From Sporosarcina sp. JAI121 (lineage in GTDB: Bacteria > Bacillota > Bacilli > Bacillales_A > Planococcaceae), in contig NZ_JACCCL010000001.1 in NCBI RefSeq assembly GCF_013408665.1, positions 322,400 to 386,399 on the forward strand: DNA of 64,000 nt, written 5' to 3'. Shown here piece after piece: positions 51,993 through 60,976 of this stretch. Made by a program: the position numbers and the translations under genes. Numbering within the stretch: position 1 is the first letter of the stretch; every line of letters begins with the position of its first letter. The notes under the pieces are model-generated. The model saw nothing but the letters and a program-made list of their open reading frames with translations, was not told where the DNA came from and made no database searches.

Positions 51993-53767
51993 AAAAGACA
52001 ATCACAATCGAAGCCTTGCAAAACGGGAAGACATTCGGACACTTTCCCTATGAAATTTCGAAAGATGGATTGTTCGTGCAGAGGAAGAACGAGAAGACGG
52101 AAGAAATTAGCAAACAACGTTTGTGTGACCCGATATTCGTGAAAGAAATGGTTCAAAACATGGATACCAAAGAAGTGACAATTAATCTGTGCTATTTCTT
52201 CCAGGAGCAGTATCACGAGTGGACAATTGGGATGGGGCAACTCATCCCGAATGAGTTACTCAAGCTATCGAGTAAAGGTATGAATATTCCTTTTTCCACG
52301 CATAAAGCCATTTCCGATTTTCTTATGAGTCAACAGAAGACGGCTCTTCATCGAGAGTTGTACCAGGATGTGGGCTGGCATATCAAAGAAGATGAAACGA
52401 TCTACTTCCGGCATGAGAATGTTCACCCGAAAAAAGCTCTTTTCGCTGCTTCCAACGATACGGAAAATGGCTTGTATAATCTAGCCCCCGCTGGAACACT
52501 GAACGCTTGGCTTGAGATGATTCGGAATCATGTGGAGGGAAATGTGAAGTTGGAATTTATCGTCTGTGCAGGGTTTTCCAGTGTCATTGTGGGCTATCTC
52601 TCAAAGTTTTATGATGACGTTGATTCCCTCCTCATTCACTTGGCGGGTGATAGTACACGTGGGAAAACGACGGCTGCTCTCTTAGCGGTATCGGCATTTG
52701 GAATGCCATCCAATAAGAAAAGAGGGTTAATGAAAACATGGAACGGAACCGCCAATGCAACGATTAATATGATGAGTGGCAACTATGGTATACCGATTAT
52801 ATTTGATGAGTTGTCCATGAGCAAGTCGAAATCTCTCACCAGCGAGGTGTATGTGCTCACTTCTGGTCAAGAGAAATCACGACTGACCGACCAAATGACC
52901 CAACGAAAACAAGGAACATGGTCAACGACAATCTTCTCGACTGGGGAGCAGTCCATATTCGAGAGGACGAGCCAAAATGTGGGACTGACGGTTCGGGCAT
53001 TCGAACTATCCAATGTGTCATGGACAACCTCTGCGGAGAATGCCGACGCTATTCGTAAAGTGATACAGGACAATTATGGACATGCGGGCATTGCTTTCCT
53101 CGACTACTTGTTTGCCCAAGAACTATCGGTCATCGAAAAAACATGGGAACAGTGGCAGTCAAGATGTATCGAAGAATTAGAGGAAACACCGTTTCGATCC
53201 CGAATTGCGAAGAAATATGCACTTATCTTGGCGGCTGGGGATTTGATGAATCGAGCACTTGGTCTATCACTAGATATCGAAGGTGTCCTAGCGTTCCTTG
53301 TCGAGCAGGAAAAAGAACGAGCATCCTCTCGGGATATAGGAGGAAAAGCTTTACATTACATCACGCAAGTTATCATTCAACATCAACAGAACTTTAAAAG
53401 AGAAGGCAGCTTTGGGAGTCCTCCCAACTGTTGGGGGAAATTCATCCCCCATGGTACACATATCGAAGTCGCCATCCTCAAAAATATATTGGAAGAACAA
53501 TTGCGAGGGGGTGGCTTTGAGGACCCGAAAGTCATCTTACGGGACTGGGATGAGAAAGGGCTGCTTGTTACGGAAAGCGACCGTCGAACAAAACGAACAC
53601 GAATCTTTGGGGACGATGAACAGGATGCACGACAAAAGATGGTTGGAAAGTTATTCTCCAAATCGAAAGCCTCTGATACAACGTACAATATTATGCTAGA
53701 CAAGGAAACCCATCTGTGTGGAATGATTTATGAAACGACTCACCCAGCATTTCAGGTGGAGACGTAG
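51989..53767 (+). CDS. DUF927-domain AAA+ helicase (SCC Cch-like)
   Basis: A 592-residue DUF927 protein. The ATPase centre has Walker A LAGDSTRGKTTAALLA (about residues 213-228), Walker B YGIPIIFDELSM and the sensor-like TIFSTGEQSIFERTSQN. DUF927 proteins include Cch of staphylococcal cassette elements, a hexameric self-loading helicase thought to replicate the excised element. The N-terminal 170 residues form the accessory domain (EISKDGLFVQRKNEKTEEIS); the C-terminal 150 residues look like a winged-helix region. It sits in an operon of small genes and is followed by a recombinase, as in SCC, but the recombinase is of the tyrosine type. Confidence 0.85.
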   Translation: MKKTITIEALQNGKTFGHFPYEISKDGLFVQRKNEKTEEISKQRLCDPIFVKEMVQNMDTKEVTINLCYFFQEQYHEWTIGMGQLIPNELLKLSSKGMNIPFSTHKAISDFLMSQQKTALHRELYQDVGWHIKEDETIYFRHENVHPKKALFAASNDTENGLYNLAPAGTLNAWLEMIRNHVEGNVKLEFIVCAGFSSVIVGYLSKFYDDVDSLLIHLAGDSTRGKTTAALLAVSAFGMPSNKKRGLMKTWNGTANATINMMSGNYGIPIIFDELSMSKSKSLTSEVYVLTSGQEKSRLTDQMTQRKQGTWSTTIFSTGEQSIFERTSQNVGLTVRAFELSNVSWTTSAENADAIRKVIQDNYGHAGIAFLDYLFAQELSVIEKTWEQWQSRCIEELEETPFRSRIAKKYALILAAGDLMNRALGLSLDIEGVLAFLVEQEKERASSRDIGGKALHYITQVIIQHQQNFKREGSFGSPPNCWGKFIPHGTHIEVAILKNILEEQLRGGGFEDPKVILRDWDEKGLLVTESDRRTKRTRIFGDDEQDARQKMVGKLFSKSKASDTTYNIMLDKETHLCGMIYETTHPAFQVET

Positions 53768-53819
53768 AACGGCAAAGGCTTGTAGTGATACATAACAAGA
53801 AAAATAATAAAAAAGTGGC

Positions 53820-53859
53820 AGAGGAAAGGGATTCATCAAACAGATTCCTTTCCTCTTTT
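53820..53859 (+). promoter_or_regulatory. Terminator/attenuator before recombinase 3
   Basis: AGAGGAAAGGGAT (53820-53832) pairs with ATTCCTTTCCTCT (53844-53856, one G-T pair), then TTTTA. The ribosome site AGGAGG begins about 11 bases further on. Confidence 0.72.
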
Positions 53860-53878
53860 ACTATTAATAGGAGGAACG

Positions 53879-54784
53879 ATGATGAATAAGAAAACAGAAA
53901 CAACCGTACCACCAATGTATATGAATGAAGCACTGGATGTCTTTGAAGAATGGTCTTCACTTCGTGGGATGAGTCATGAAACAATGAGAGGCTATTACGT
54001 AGACAGCCAGCAGTTTGCGAGGTGGATCGGAGAAAAATCCAACGCTCCTGTTTTGATCCCAGCAATTACCGTCCAACATATTGAAGAATTTATGAGGTAT
54101 TTAGTGAAGGAACGGAAGTGTATGCCACGTTCTGTCAACCGCAAGCTGAACACACTAGCGATGTTTTTCCAATGTATGAAGAAAAAGAACATCATTGCAG
54201 AAAATCCACTAGATGAAATTGAACGGATGAAGGTTCCCGATACGGAGCGGACGTATCTTAATAGGGATGAAGTGGAAGCAATCATAGACGCAATTAATCA
54301 TCCTGTCCTCCACTACTTTGCGCTGACCATGGCGTATTCTGGCATCCGTGTGAATGAGTGTATTCATTTGAAGCTTATAGACGTGAATTTGGATGAAAGC
54401 TATATCCAGGTCATCAATGGTAAAGGTGGCAAGAATCGAAGAGTCCCACTCAGTTCGCATCTTGCAGAACAGCTCACTATCTATTTGCAGAAGCATCGTC
54501 CGGAAACAAACTCCCTCTATTTCTTTGCGACGAAACGGTCTGGAACCGTGAGTACTCAATATGTGAACCGAATTTTGTTGGAAGCATACCAGAAGGCAAA
54601 CATCGACAAGCATGTGACGAGTCATATTCTACGTCATTCCTTCGCAAGCTACTTAGTTTCGAAAGATACACATGTGGCGGTCATTCAAAAATTACTCGGT
54701 CATGCCAGTTTGAAAACCACGTCCATTTATTTACATGTCCACCAAGATGATATGAAAGAAGCTATTGAACGGATTGATTTCTAA
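53879..54784 (+). CDS. Tyrosine recombinase (XerC/D-like), third and distinct
   Basis: A 301-residue recombinase with SAM-like N-terminal domain (EALDVFEEWSSLRGMSHETM) and complete catalytic set: Arg in AYSGIRVNECIHLKL, Lys in NGKGGKNRRVPL, His/Arg in TSHILRHSFASYL, His in KLLGHASLKT and Tyr in TSIYLHV. It is clearly different in sequence from the pair at 42826 and 47759. AGGAGGAACG precedes ATG 53879. It is followed after 19 bases by a DNA-binding-like gene, and the element ends shortly downstream, so it is the best candidate for the integrase. Confidence 0.92.
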   Translation: MMNKKTETTVPPMYMNEALDVFEEWSSLRGMSHETMRGYYVDSQQFARWIGEKSNAPVLIPAITVQHIEEFMRYLVKERKCMPRSVNRKLNTLAMFFQCMKKKNIIAENPLDEIERMKVPDTERTYLNRDEVEAIIDAINHPVLHYFALTMAYSGIRVNECIHLKLIDVNLDESYIQVINGKGGKNRRVPLSSHLAEQLTIYLQKHRPETNSLYFFATKRSGTVSTQYVNRILLEAYQKANIDKHVTSHILRHSFASYLVSKDTHVAVIQKLLGHASLKTTSIYLHVHQDDMKEAIERIDF

Positions 54785-54803
54785 GGAAAGAAGTGATTAA
54801 ACG

Positions 54804-55523
54804 ATGGAAAATGTATTGGAAGACCGTAGAATCAACGAAATATTATCAATGTTAGCAGATGGTAAGACAAAGGAAGAAATTGCATCGCATTACAACCATA
54901 AAAGTTGGAAAACTCTGGACATGTATTTCAGGCGTAGAGGATTCAAGTGGGACGGGAACACCTATTTCCTCCCCTCTCCCGTGACCCCGACTGCCGAAGA
55001 AGACTCCTTGTTTACGCAGACGAAAGCCGCCCAAATCACCCGACAACTTGGTCAACGCTATGCCAATATCGAAGAGATTGCCCTCAAACATGGTTTTTCT
55101 ACGATTGATGAACTTGGCGACTACATGAAAAGTCATGGCTACATGTGGAACACTGAGCAAAACACGTACACTTACGATGAACGTTTGAAGAAGACCGTTT
55201 CTACCGAACAAAGTGAACGGATCGCTTTTCCTATTGCAACGACGGATGCGGATTACGGAGGGCTGCTTGCCTTTCTAACCAAGCATCAGGAAAAATTGAT
55301 GCAACTGCTGGAAACACAGACGGATGCGACATTGCCACGGTACAAGTTCAAAGGAGCTAAAGCGAACAAAACACTTGGGCTTCCGACATCGGTGCAGGTG
55401 CTACTGAATGACTACAGTAAGGAATTCAATGTTACCCAACGAGATATTGTCGAAGTGGCACTTGCCGATTTCTTCAGACGGTATGGATACGAAGAACAAC
55501 TGAATCAAATCATCTTGATGTAG
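54804..55523 (+). CDS. Putative DNA-binding element protein (239 residues)
   Basis: The N-terminus (NEILSMLADGKTKEEIASHY, then KTLDMYFRRRGFKWDG) resembles a helix-turn-helix; a second, similar unit may follow (EEIALKHGFSTIDELGDYMK with SHGYMW). The C-terminus (LPTSVQVLLNDYSKEFNVTQ, RDIVEVALADFFRRYGY) looks like a ribbon-helix-helix of the type used by partition or repressor proteins. Co-transcribed with recombinase 3, it may direct or control recombination. I recognise the fold pattern but not a named family. A terminator overlaps its stop codon. Confidence 0.6.
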   Translation: MENVLEDRRINEILSMLADGKTKEEIASHYNHKSWKTLDMYFRRRGFKWDGNTYFLPSPVTPTAEEDSLFTQTKAAQITRQLGQRYANIEEIALKHGFSTIDELGDYMKSHGYMWNTEQNTYTYDERLKKTVSTEQSERIAFPIATTDADYGGLLAFLTKHQEKLMQLLETQTDATLPRYKFKGAKANKTLGLPTSVQVLLNDYSKEFNVTQRDIVEVALADFFRRYGYEEQLNQIILM

Positions 55524-55557
55524 CGGGGTTGCGGAGAACTGCACCCCGCTTTTTTTG
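55522..55557 (+). terminator. Terminator at the end of the element operon
   Basis: AGCGGGGT (55522-55529) and ACCCCGCT (55543-55550), then seven T. The left arm overlaps the stop codon of the preceding gene. Confidence 0.9.
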
Positions 55558-55573
55558 AGTCATGGCCTACGAT

Positions 55574-55837
55574 TCCCGCATTCCCCGCAATCCCATAGAA
55601 AAAGAGCCACTATAGGATGGAAGGGAATCAACGGAAATGATTCCGAAATGATGGGGAAAACATTGCATAGAGATAGGGGGTTATTGAAACAAGGGGAAAA
55701 TTGACTGGTGGGATGAGTGAGTATCTGTTTTTTTTATTAGATTGTTTTTTTACGGGAAACACGGGAATAGCGGAGTTTTGATGCTGCTTTTTCATATTTT
55801 AGTTTAGCTGAAACGGGAGGTTGCGGGGGATGCGGGA
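55574..55837. repeat. Inverted repeat pair in the gene-free right end of the element
   Basis: TCCCGCATTCCCCGCAA (55574-55590) and TTGCGGGGGATGCGGGA (55821-55837) match in 16 of 17 positions as inverted repeats 230 bp apart. The gap between has no gene. The whole stretch 55524-56005 is gene-free, with T-runs and GC-rich islands, and lies between the recombinase operon and the silent S-layer copy, so it is a candidate attachment site or element origin. No duplicated core was identified. Confidence 0.6.
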
Positions 55838-56005
55838 GTCATCTTTTTCTATTTCTTTTATTTCTCGTTTTTTCATGGGCTCCCTAGGAATCATTCTTTT
55901 TTTACTTGGTTTTTTCTATTCTGTGTTTTGACGAGGGCATGCAAACGCTTAGAGTACTTGGGGTGCTGGAGATTGTATTTTATGGAAAAATGTGTTTATG
56001 GTTAG

Positions 56006-59000
56006 GCTGTTAACGCTACTACTGTTGAAGTTGCTTTCAAAGAGAAAGTTGAAAACCTTAACTCTCTTAACTTCAAAATCGACGGTCTAACAGTTGCTAA
56101 CGCGGCTGTTAAACAAACTGACGATAAAGTAGTAGTTCTTACCACTGCTGTTCAAAAAGGCGGAGAGAAATACACAGTAACATTGAATGAAAAAGCTATT
56201 GGTTCATTCGAAGGTGTTTCTGCAGTAATCCCGACTAAAATCACAATGAATACTACTTCAGTTCAATCTAAAGTAGGTAACCAAGTGATTCTTTCTGCAT
56301 ATGTGGGAGCTAAAGAAGCTGGCGTACCAGTAACATTCAACGTAGACGCTACTGGAACTTTAAACAAAGACCAAATCTTTGAAGTAGTTACAAATGCTGA
56401 AGGTATTGCAACATTCTCTTATACACAATACTCTGCAGATGTTGACCGTGTTGCTGTTTATCCAACTGGCGCTGCAACTGTTCGTGACTTTGCAACAGTA
56501 TACTGGGGCGTTGATAACATCCTAACTGTTACACCAGCAGATGATAAAAAGACAAACACACTAAATAACGGCGAAGCGAAAATTTACAATGTAACTTACA
56601 AGGATCAATACACTGGCAAACCAGTTGCTGACCAAGTTTTACATGTAACTCTTGCTGAAAACGTAGACGTTTCAATTGATAAAATTACGAAAGCAACTGT
56701 TAATGGCGTTACTCCTTACCAATTAACAAGCGGCTTAGACAAATCCGTAACTATCAAAACAAACAGCAAAGGTGAAGCAACTTTCACTGTAACTGGTTCG
56801 AACACTAAAGCAACTCCAGTTGTTTTCAAAGACGAATATGTTACTAATCAAACTCTTGGAAACAATACTCTACAACCAACTGAATTGCGTGCAACAGCTG
56901 AAACACTAACTTTCACAGCTATTCAATCAACATATAACATTGAAGTAACTCGTGACGGTGAAGAAGAAGCAGCAATTGGTCTAGACAACGGACGTAAATA
57001 CAATGTCGTTGTAAAAGACAAAGATGGTAAAGTAGCTGCTGGCGAAACTGTTAACGTTGCACTCACTGAGAACCTATCTAAAATCATCGGCACTAGCTCA
57101 AATGCTTATTTTGTAAAAGATAAAGCTACTGCTGGTAAACAAATCACTGTTAAATTGGACAAAGACGGTAAAGGTTCATTTGTTATCGCTTCTTCCGATA
57201 CAACACAAACAGACTATGCAACACCAGTTGTTTGGATCGATATCAACAGTTCATCTAGCAGCCTAAATGGTAAACTTGAAGAAGGCGAGCCAACTAAAGT
57301 TGCTGATAGAACTTACTTCGTAGCACCTAAATTGGTAGGAGCAACGTTGAAATCTTACCTAGGTACTACTGAAAAGGATTCATTCACAGGAATTGAACCT
57401 GCTACATTCAAATATAATGCTGTTAACCAAAGTGGAAAAGCATATAATCCTGGAAACGTTATTATTGACGCTGAATTCCAAGTGCTTAACACAGGTACTG
57501 AAGATGTTCAAGTAGGAGATACAGTTATCTCTCCAAGCCGTTATGCTACTATTAAAGCTTCTGGTCTTGAGCCTTCAATCCAAGTAACATCAGTAGGAAA
57601 TAAAACTACATCTGTAGTTGTTACTGCTTATGGTATTACTCGTGATACTAAAGTGAACTTGGGTCATAAAGAAGCTAAAGCTTCATTCACTTCAACATCA
57701 GCAGTTGGAACTATCCATACTGGTGTTGTAAAAGCTATCGATACTGTTGACGAAGAAATTACATTTGATGGCAAAGATGCAATTAGCTATGCAGATGCTA
57801 ATTACACAAACGTCAATAAAGTAACTCTTAATAAAGCTGATTTCGAAAAATTAGTATCTGATAACCTAGGAACTATTCGTGTAACCGTTACTAAAGATGC
57901 TAACGGTAAATACACATTTGAAATCGTTTCTCTTGATGCTAAAATTGCTGCTACAGTAGAAGCTGTTAATGCTTCGACGGCTGCTGCACAAGTTGTGACT
58001 GCTCTTGAAGCTTCTGGATTTGTTCCAGCATTCAGTGCACTGAAATCTACTGCACAAAAAGATGCCGTAGGAGCAAGAGTATTTGCTGACAGAAATGCTT
58101 CAGGTGGTGGAATGTTCACAGAAGCTGGATTGAAAGCATCTTACACAGCACAATATGATGCAGAAGTTAAAACAGCTGTAACTGCAGTTCAAACTGCTGC
58201 AAATGCCAATGATGCTAAAACAGCTATCGCTAACGTTCCAGGAGTAGACATTAGTGGTATTACTGCCCTTGCTGCCGGATTACAAACAGATGTATACACA
58301 GATCTAGCGGCTAGCTTTACAGTTGTATCTGCTGACAATGGTGCTAAACAATTAGTAGCACTCCAAACAGCTATTACAAATGCAATTACTAAAGCAAATG
58401 TCAATGCTGGCAAAGCTGGAGTTCAAGCAGCGGTAGATGCAATTAATCTATCCCTAAAATCAGCAGCGGCGGCACCAGCTGTTGGAGAAATTGCTACAGC
58501 TAAAACAACATTAATTGATAAGGCTGCTACGGCAGGCATTAATTTATCAACGTTTACAGCTGCTACAGCAGCTCAACAAGATGTTGCTTTGACTTCAATT
58601 ATGAATACAACATTGCCTACTTATACGGCGGCAGCACTACAAACTGCACTTAACAATGCAGTTGCAGTAGCAACTGATGTTGTTGCACCAACAGTTTCTA
58701 AAGCTGAATTTGATGCTTCAACTGGAAAACTATCAATCACGTTTAGTGAAAATGTTGTTTTATCGGCTACAGATACTGGTTCAATCGACTTTGAACTTGT
58801 TGAGGGAGGCGCTACTGGTGCAGTAGCATTTACTGCAATTGCTGCAGGTACTAATGCTAAGGAGCTTGTATTTACTTTAACAAATCCAGCTGCTGAAGGA
58901 TTTGCCGTTGATTCTGTAGTTTCAGACATCACGATTACAACTGCAACAATTAAAGACCTTGCAAAACCTACAGCTCATTCTGCTGTATTAACTGGTCTTG

Positions 59001-59029
59001 ACATTAAAGTAGTAGCAAAATCAAACTAA
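56006..59029 (+). pseudogene. Silent S-layer cassette lacking signal peptide and SLH domains
   Basis: 1,007 codons in frame. Homology to slp begins abruptly at GGCTGTTAACGCTACTAC (slp position about 35290, just after the SLH region) directly after a TAG; no promoter or ribosome site is present. The first two thirds follow slp module by module (VEVAFKEKVENLNSLNFKID, VPVTFNVDATGTLNKD, VAVYPTGA), while the C-terminal third differs (a helical Ala-rich segment about 58000-58680, then an Ig-like domain VVAPTVSKAEFDASTGKLSI). Codon use is still that of a highly expressed gene and no frameshift is seen. It can be expressed only after recombination with the SLH-coding part of another S-layer gene. Confidence 0.8.
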
Positions 59030-59115
59030 AAAGTAGTAAGAAAAGTGGGTGCCTGTGCACCACGCAATTCAGACACTATTATGATAGTATAGTAGTCTAG
59101 TATCTGAAGAAATAT

Positions 59116-59151
59116 GATCCTGTGGAGAGAAATCTCTGCGGGGTCTTTTTC
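59116..59151 (+). terminator. Terminator after the silent S-layer cassette
   Basis: GATCCTGTGGAGA (59116-59128), loop GAAA, TCTCTGCGGGGTC (59133-59145), several G-T pairs, then TTTTT. A short GTGGGTGCCTGTGCACCAC palindrome lies at 59046-59064. Confidence 0.78.
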
Positions 59152-59190
59152 TATTTTCTTTTCTAAGAATACTTCATTGCTGTGATCGAA

Positions 59191-59800
59191 TTTCAGGTAC
59201 CAGGTTCTAACACAATTCAGATAACTCTCTTTGAGAAGTCTGAGCTGTGAGAATAAGACATTTCGCTTTACGTCATTCATGGCGTAGAGGGATTTTTCTG
59301 TTTTCAATATTATTTCTGCACGCAATTCCTTCCCCCGTGCATTCCCAGTGTGAAAAGACCGCTTCCCTGTTGATTCCAAGTTGATTCTTTGCAGTTGTCG
59401 TAGTAGTAGCACTTGGCTTATCGTGTGTGAGCTTATAAGTCAGTTTCTAAGCTGTTTCCCGTTTGTCTCTTTGTGGGGAAGTGCTATGGTTAAGTTTCGG
59501 GTACCAGGTTCTAACACAATTCAGATATTCCTTTTTGAGAAGTCTGAGCTGTGAGAATAAGACAAATCCCTTTACGTCATTCGTGGCGTAGGGGGATTTG
59601 TCTGTTTTCAATATTACTTCAGCGCACAATTCCTTACCCCGTGTATTCCCAGTGTTTAAAGACCGCTTCCCTGTCGGTTCCAAGTTGATTCTTTGTTGTT
59701 GTCGTAGTGGCATTAGGCTTAACGTGTGTAAGCTTATAAGTCAGTTTCTAAGCTATTCCCGTTTGTCTCTTTGTGGAGTAATGATGGTTCGAGCAGATGT
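59191..59800 (+). repeat. Tandem duplication of the ~304-bp S-layer downstream repeat
   Basis: Two copies start near 59191 and 59495 (period 304 bp) and are about 90% identical by eye. Each starts TTTC(G/A)GGTACCAGGTTC and includes the terminator block CGTCATTC-(G/A)TGGCGTAG, then CGCAATTCCTTCCCCCGTG, GACCGCTTCCCTG and CGTTTGTCTCTTTGTGG. No protein is supported. The remaining stretch 59801-60351 shows no recognised gene. Confidence 0.85.
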
Positions 59801-60351
59801 ATTCGGTGGTTAAAGCAAATATAGAGGTTCTTAAAAGTGCGTGCCAGCTTAGTCACTCACATAATTTGTTGTGCATTTTAAGATACTTGTGCATAATATT
59901 GATACTGTAGTGAACCTGAAAAAATGCTATAAACTAGAGTAAGTAGCTTCTATAAATAAGATAGACCTGCCATTGTTCCGGGTGAGAGCTTTCATGTAGG
60001 GGATGGAGGGATAACTGTCATTTTGGCTGTTATAAAATGGGTTGTCGAATAAGTTCACAAAATAGCCCTGTTCTTTATATGTTGGAATCAGTCACTAATC
60101 TATTTCACTGAACACAGTAATGATGAGAAATAAGGGCATTTACGCGCTAATTTCACCATGTAATCACTTGTTGCATACATACTTGGATACAAAAGATAGT
60201 AGGACGGCTTCTGAAGTAGGTTGCTGATCGGTGATTCTTGATTACTGACTTTCTGAGAAGTAAGAGAGAACAATAAAAGCAGTTCCACTTGTGAACTGCA
60301 TTTGTCATTTATCATTTATTCATTTTATCGATTGATTCCCGCTTTACCAGA

Positions 60352-60612
60352 TTACCAATCGTATGTAGGTAAATCGTTCGTTCTGTCACCATCGCAGTCA
60401 AGCATAATCCAGTGGCAACCTTTCACTTTACCATAAGCAAGGATATGAAGTATATCAGTTGGCAGCTCCTCATCATAATCTATTATCGGAATTACCCACC
60501 CATAGGTCCCCTTGGGATATATAACAATAGGGCACCCTGTCCAAAAAAGCCATTGGTTTGTCTTTGCTGTAATATGTGCTGTGGAAATTTCGAGCAGTGA
60601 TGTAATAGTCAT
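60352..60612 (-). CDS. DUF5983-like small protein
   Basis: An 86-residue acidic protein: STAHITAKTNQWL near the start, then GCPIVIYPKGTYGWVIPIID, DELPTDILHILAYGK and CHWIMLDCDGD ending LPTYDW. From memory this matches the DUF5983 pattern, small proteins carried by plasmids and integrative elements of Firmicutes; function unknown. Its start overlaps the stop of the upstream gene by three bases in an ATGA junction, so both are co-translated. Confidence 0.6.
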   Translation of the reverse strand: MTITSLLEISTAHITAKTNQWLFWTGCPIVIYPKGTYGWVIPIIDYDEELPTDILHILAYGKVKGCHWIMLDCDGDRTNDLPTYDW

Positions 60613-60818
60613 TTGTTACACCCTTGAAGATATGTATAGGGAGGCATTTCGCACTCTGTTTTATTGATTCTGAGCGATTGTTTCAGCAGTTTTGGAATCA
60701 GTGAATCGAAGTTTGTTCTTACTTCTTCTACCAGGTTCAAGATGCTGTAAATGGATGCATCGTCTTCTTCATCATTATTTTCTAAAGTTGCTTCTATTTC
60801 CAAAGCATAAACAGCCAT
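60609..60818 (-). CDS. Small hypothetical partner of the DUF5983-like protein
   Basis: A 69-residue acidic, helical protein (MAVYALEIEATLENNDEEDD, then LNLVEEVRTNFDSLIPKLLK). The ribosome site is weak (GTGTTGGG). The ATGA junction with the next gene indicates a two-gene operon. No family is recognised. Confidence 0.5.
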   Translation of the reverse strand: MAVYALEIEATLENNDEEDDASIYSILNLVEEVRTNFDSLIPKLLKQSLRINKTECEMPPYTYLQGCNK

Positions 60819-60976
60819 CCCAACACCACAAGCAATATCCCACCATAAAAATGCACTGATTATTCAAAATACTTTCAAACCCGAAGTAAATTCCCTATCT
60901 TCTTTCCCTAAATATTGCTATATTGGATTAGTAGTCTAGTAATCTACAAACAATTTAGAAGAGGGGGAATTGATTA

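Noticed and set aside
41705..55523. Complete prophage or conjugative element
   Set aside because: No capsid, portal, terminase, relaxase or type IV secretion genes are present; only replication/recombination-type genes are seen.
59026..59713. Two similar minus-strand frames (LNCVRTWY...) in the S-layer downstream repeat
   Set aside because: They overlap terminators and repeats, have no ribosome sites, and are similar only because the DNA is duplicated.
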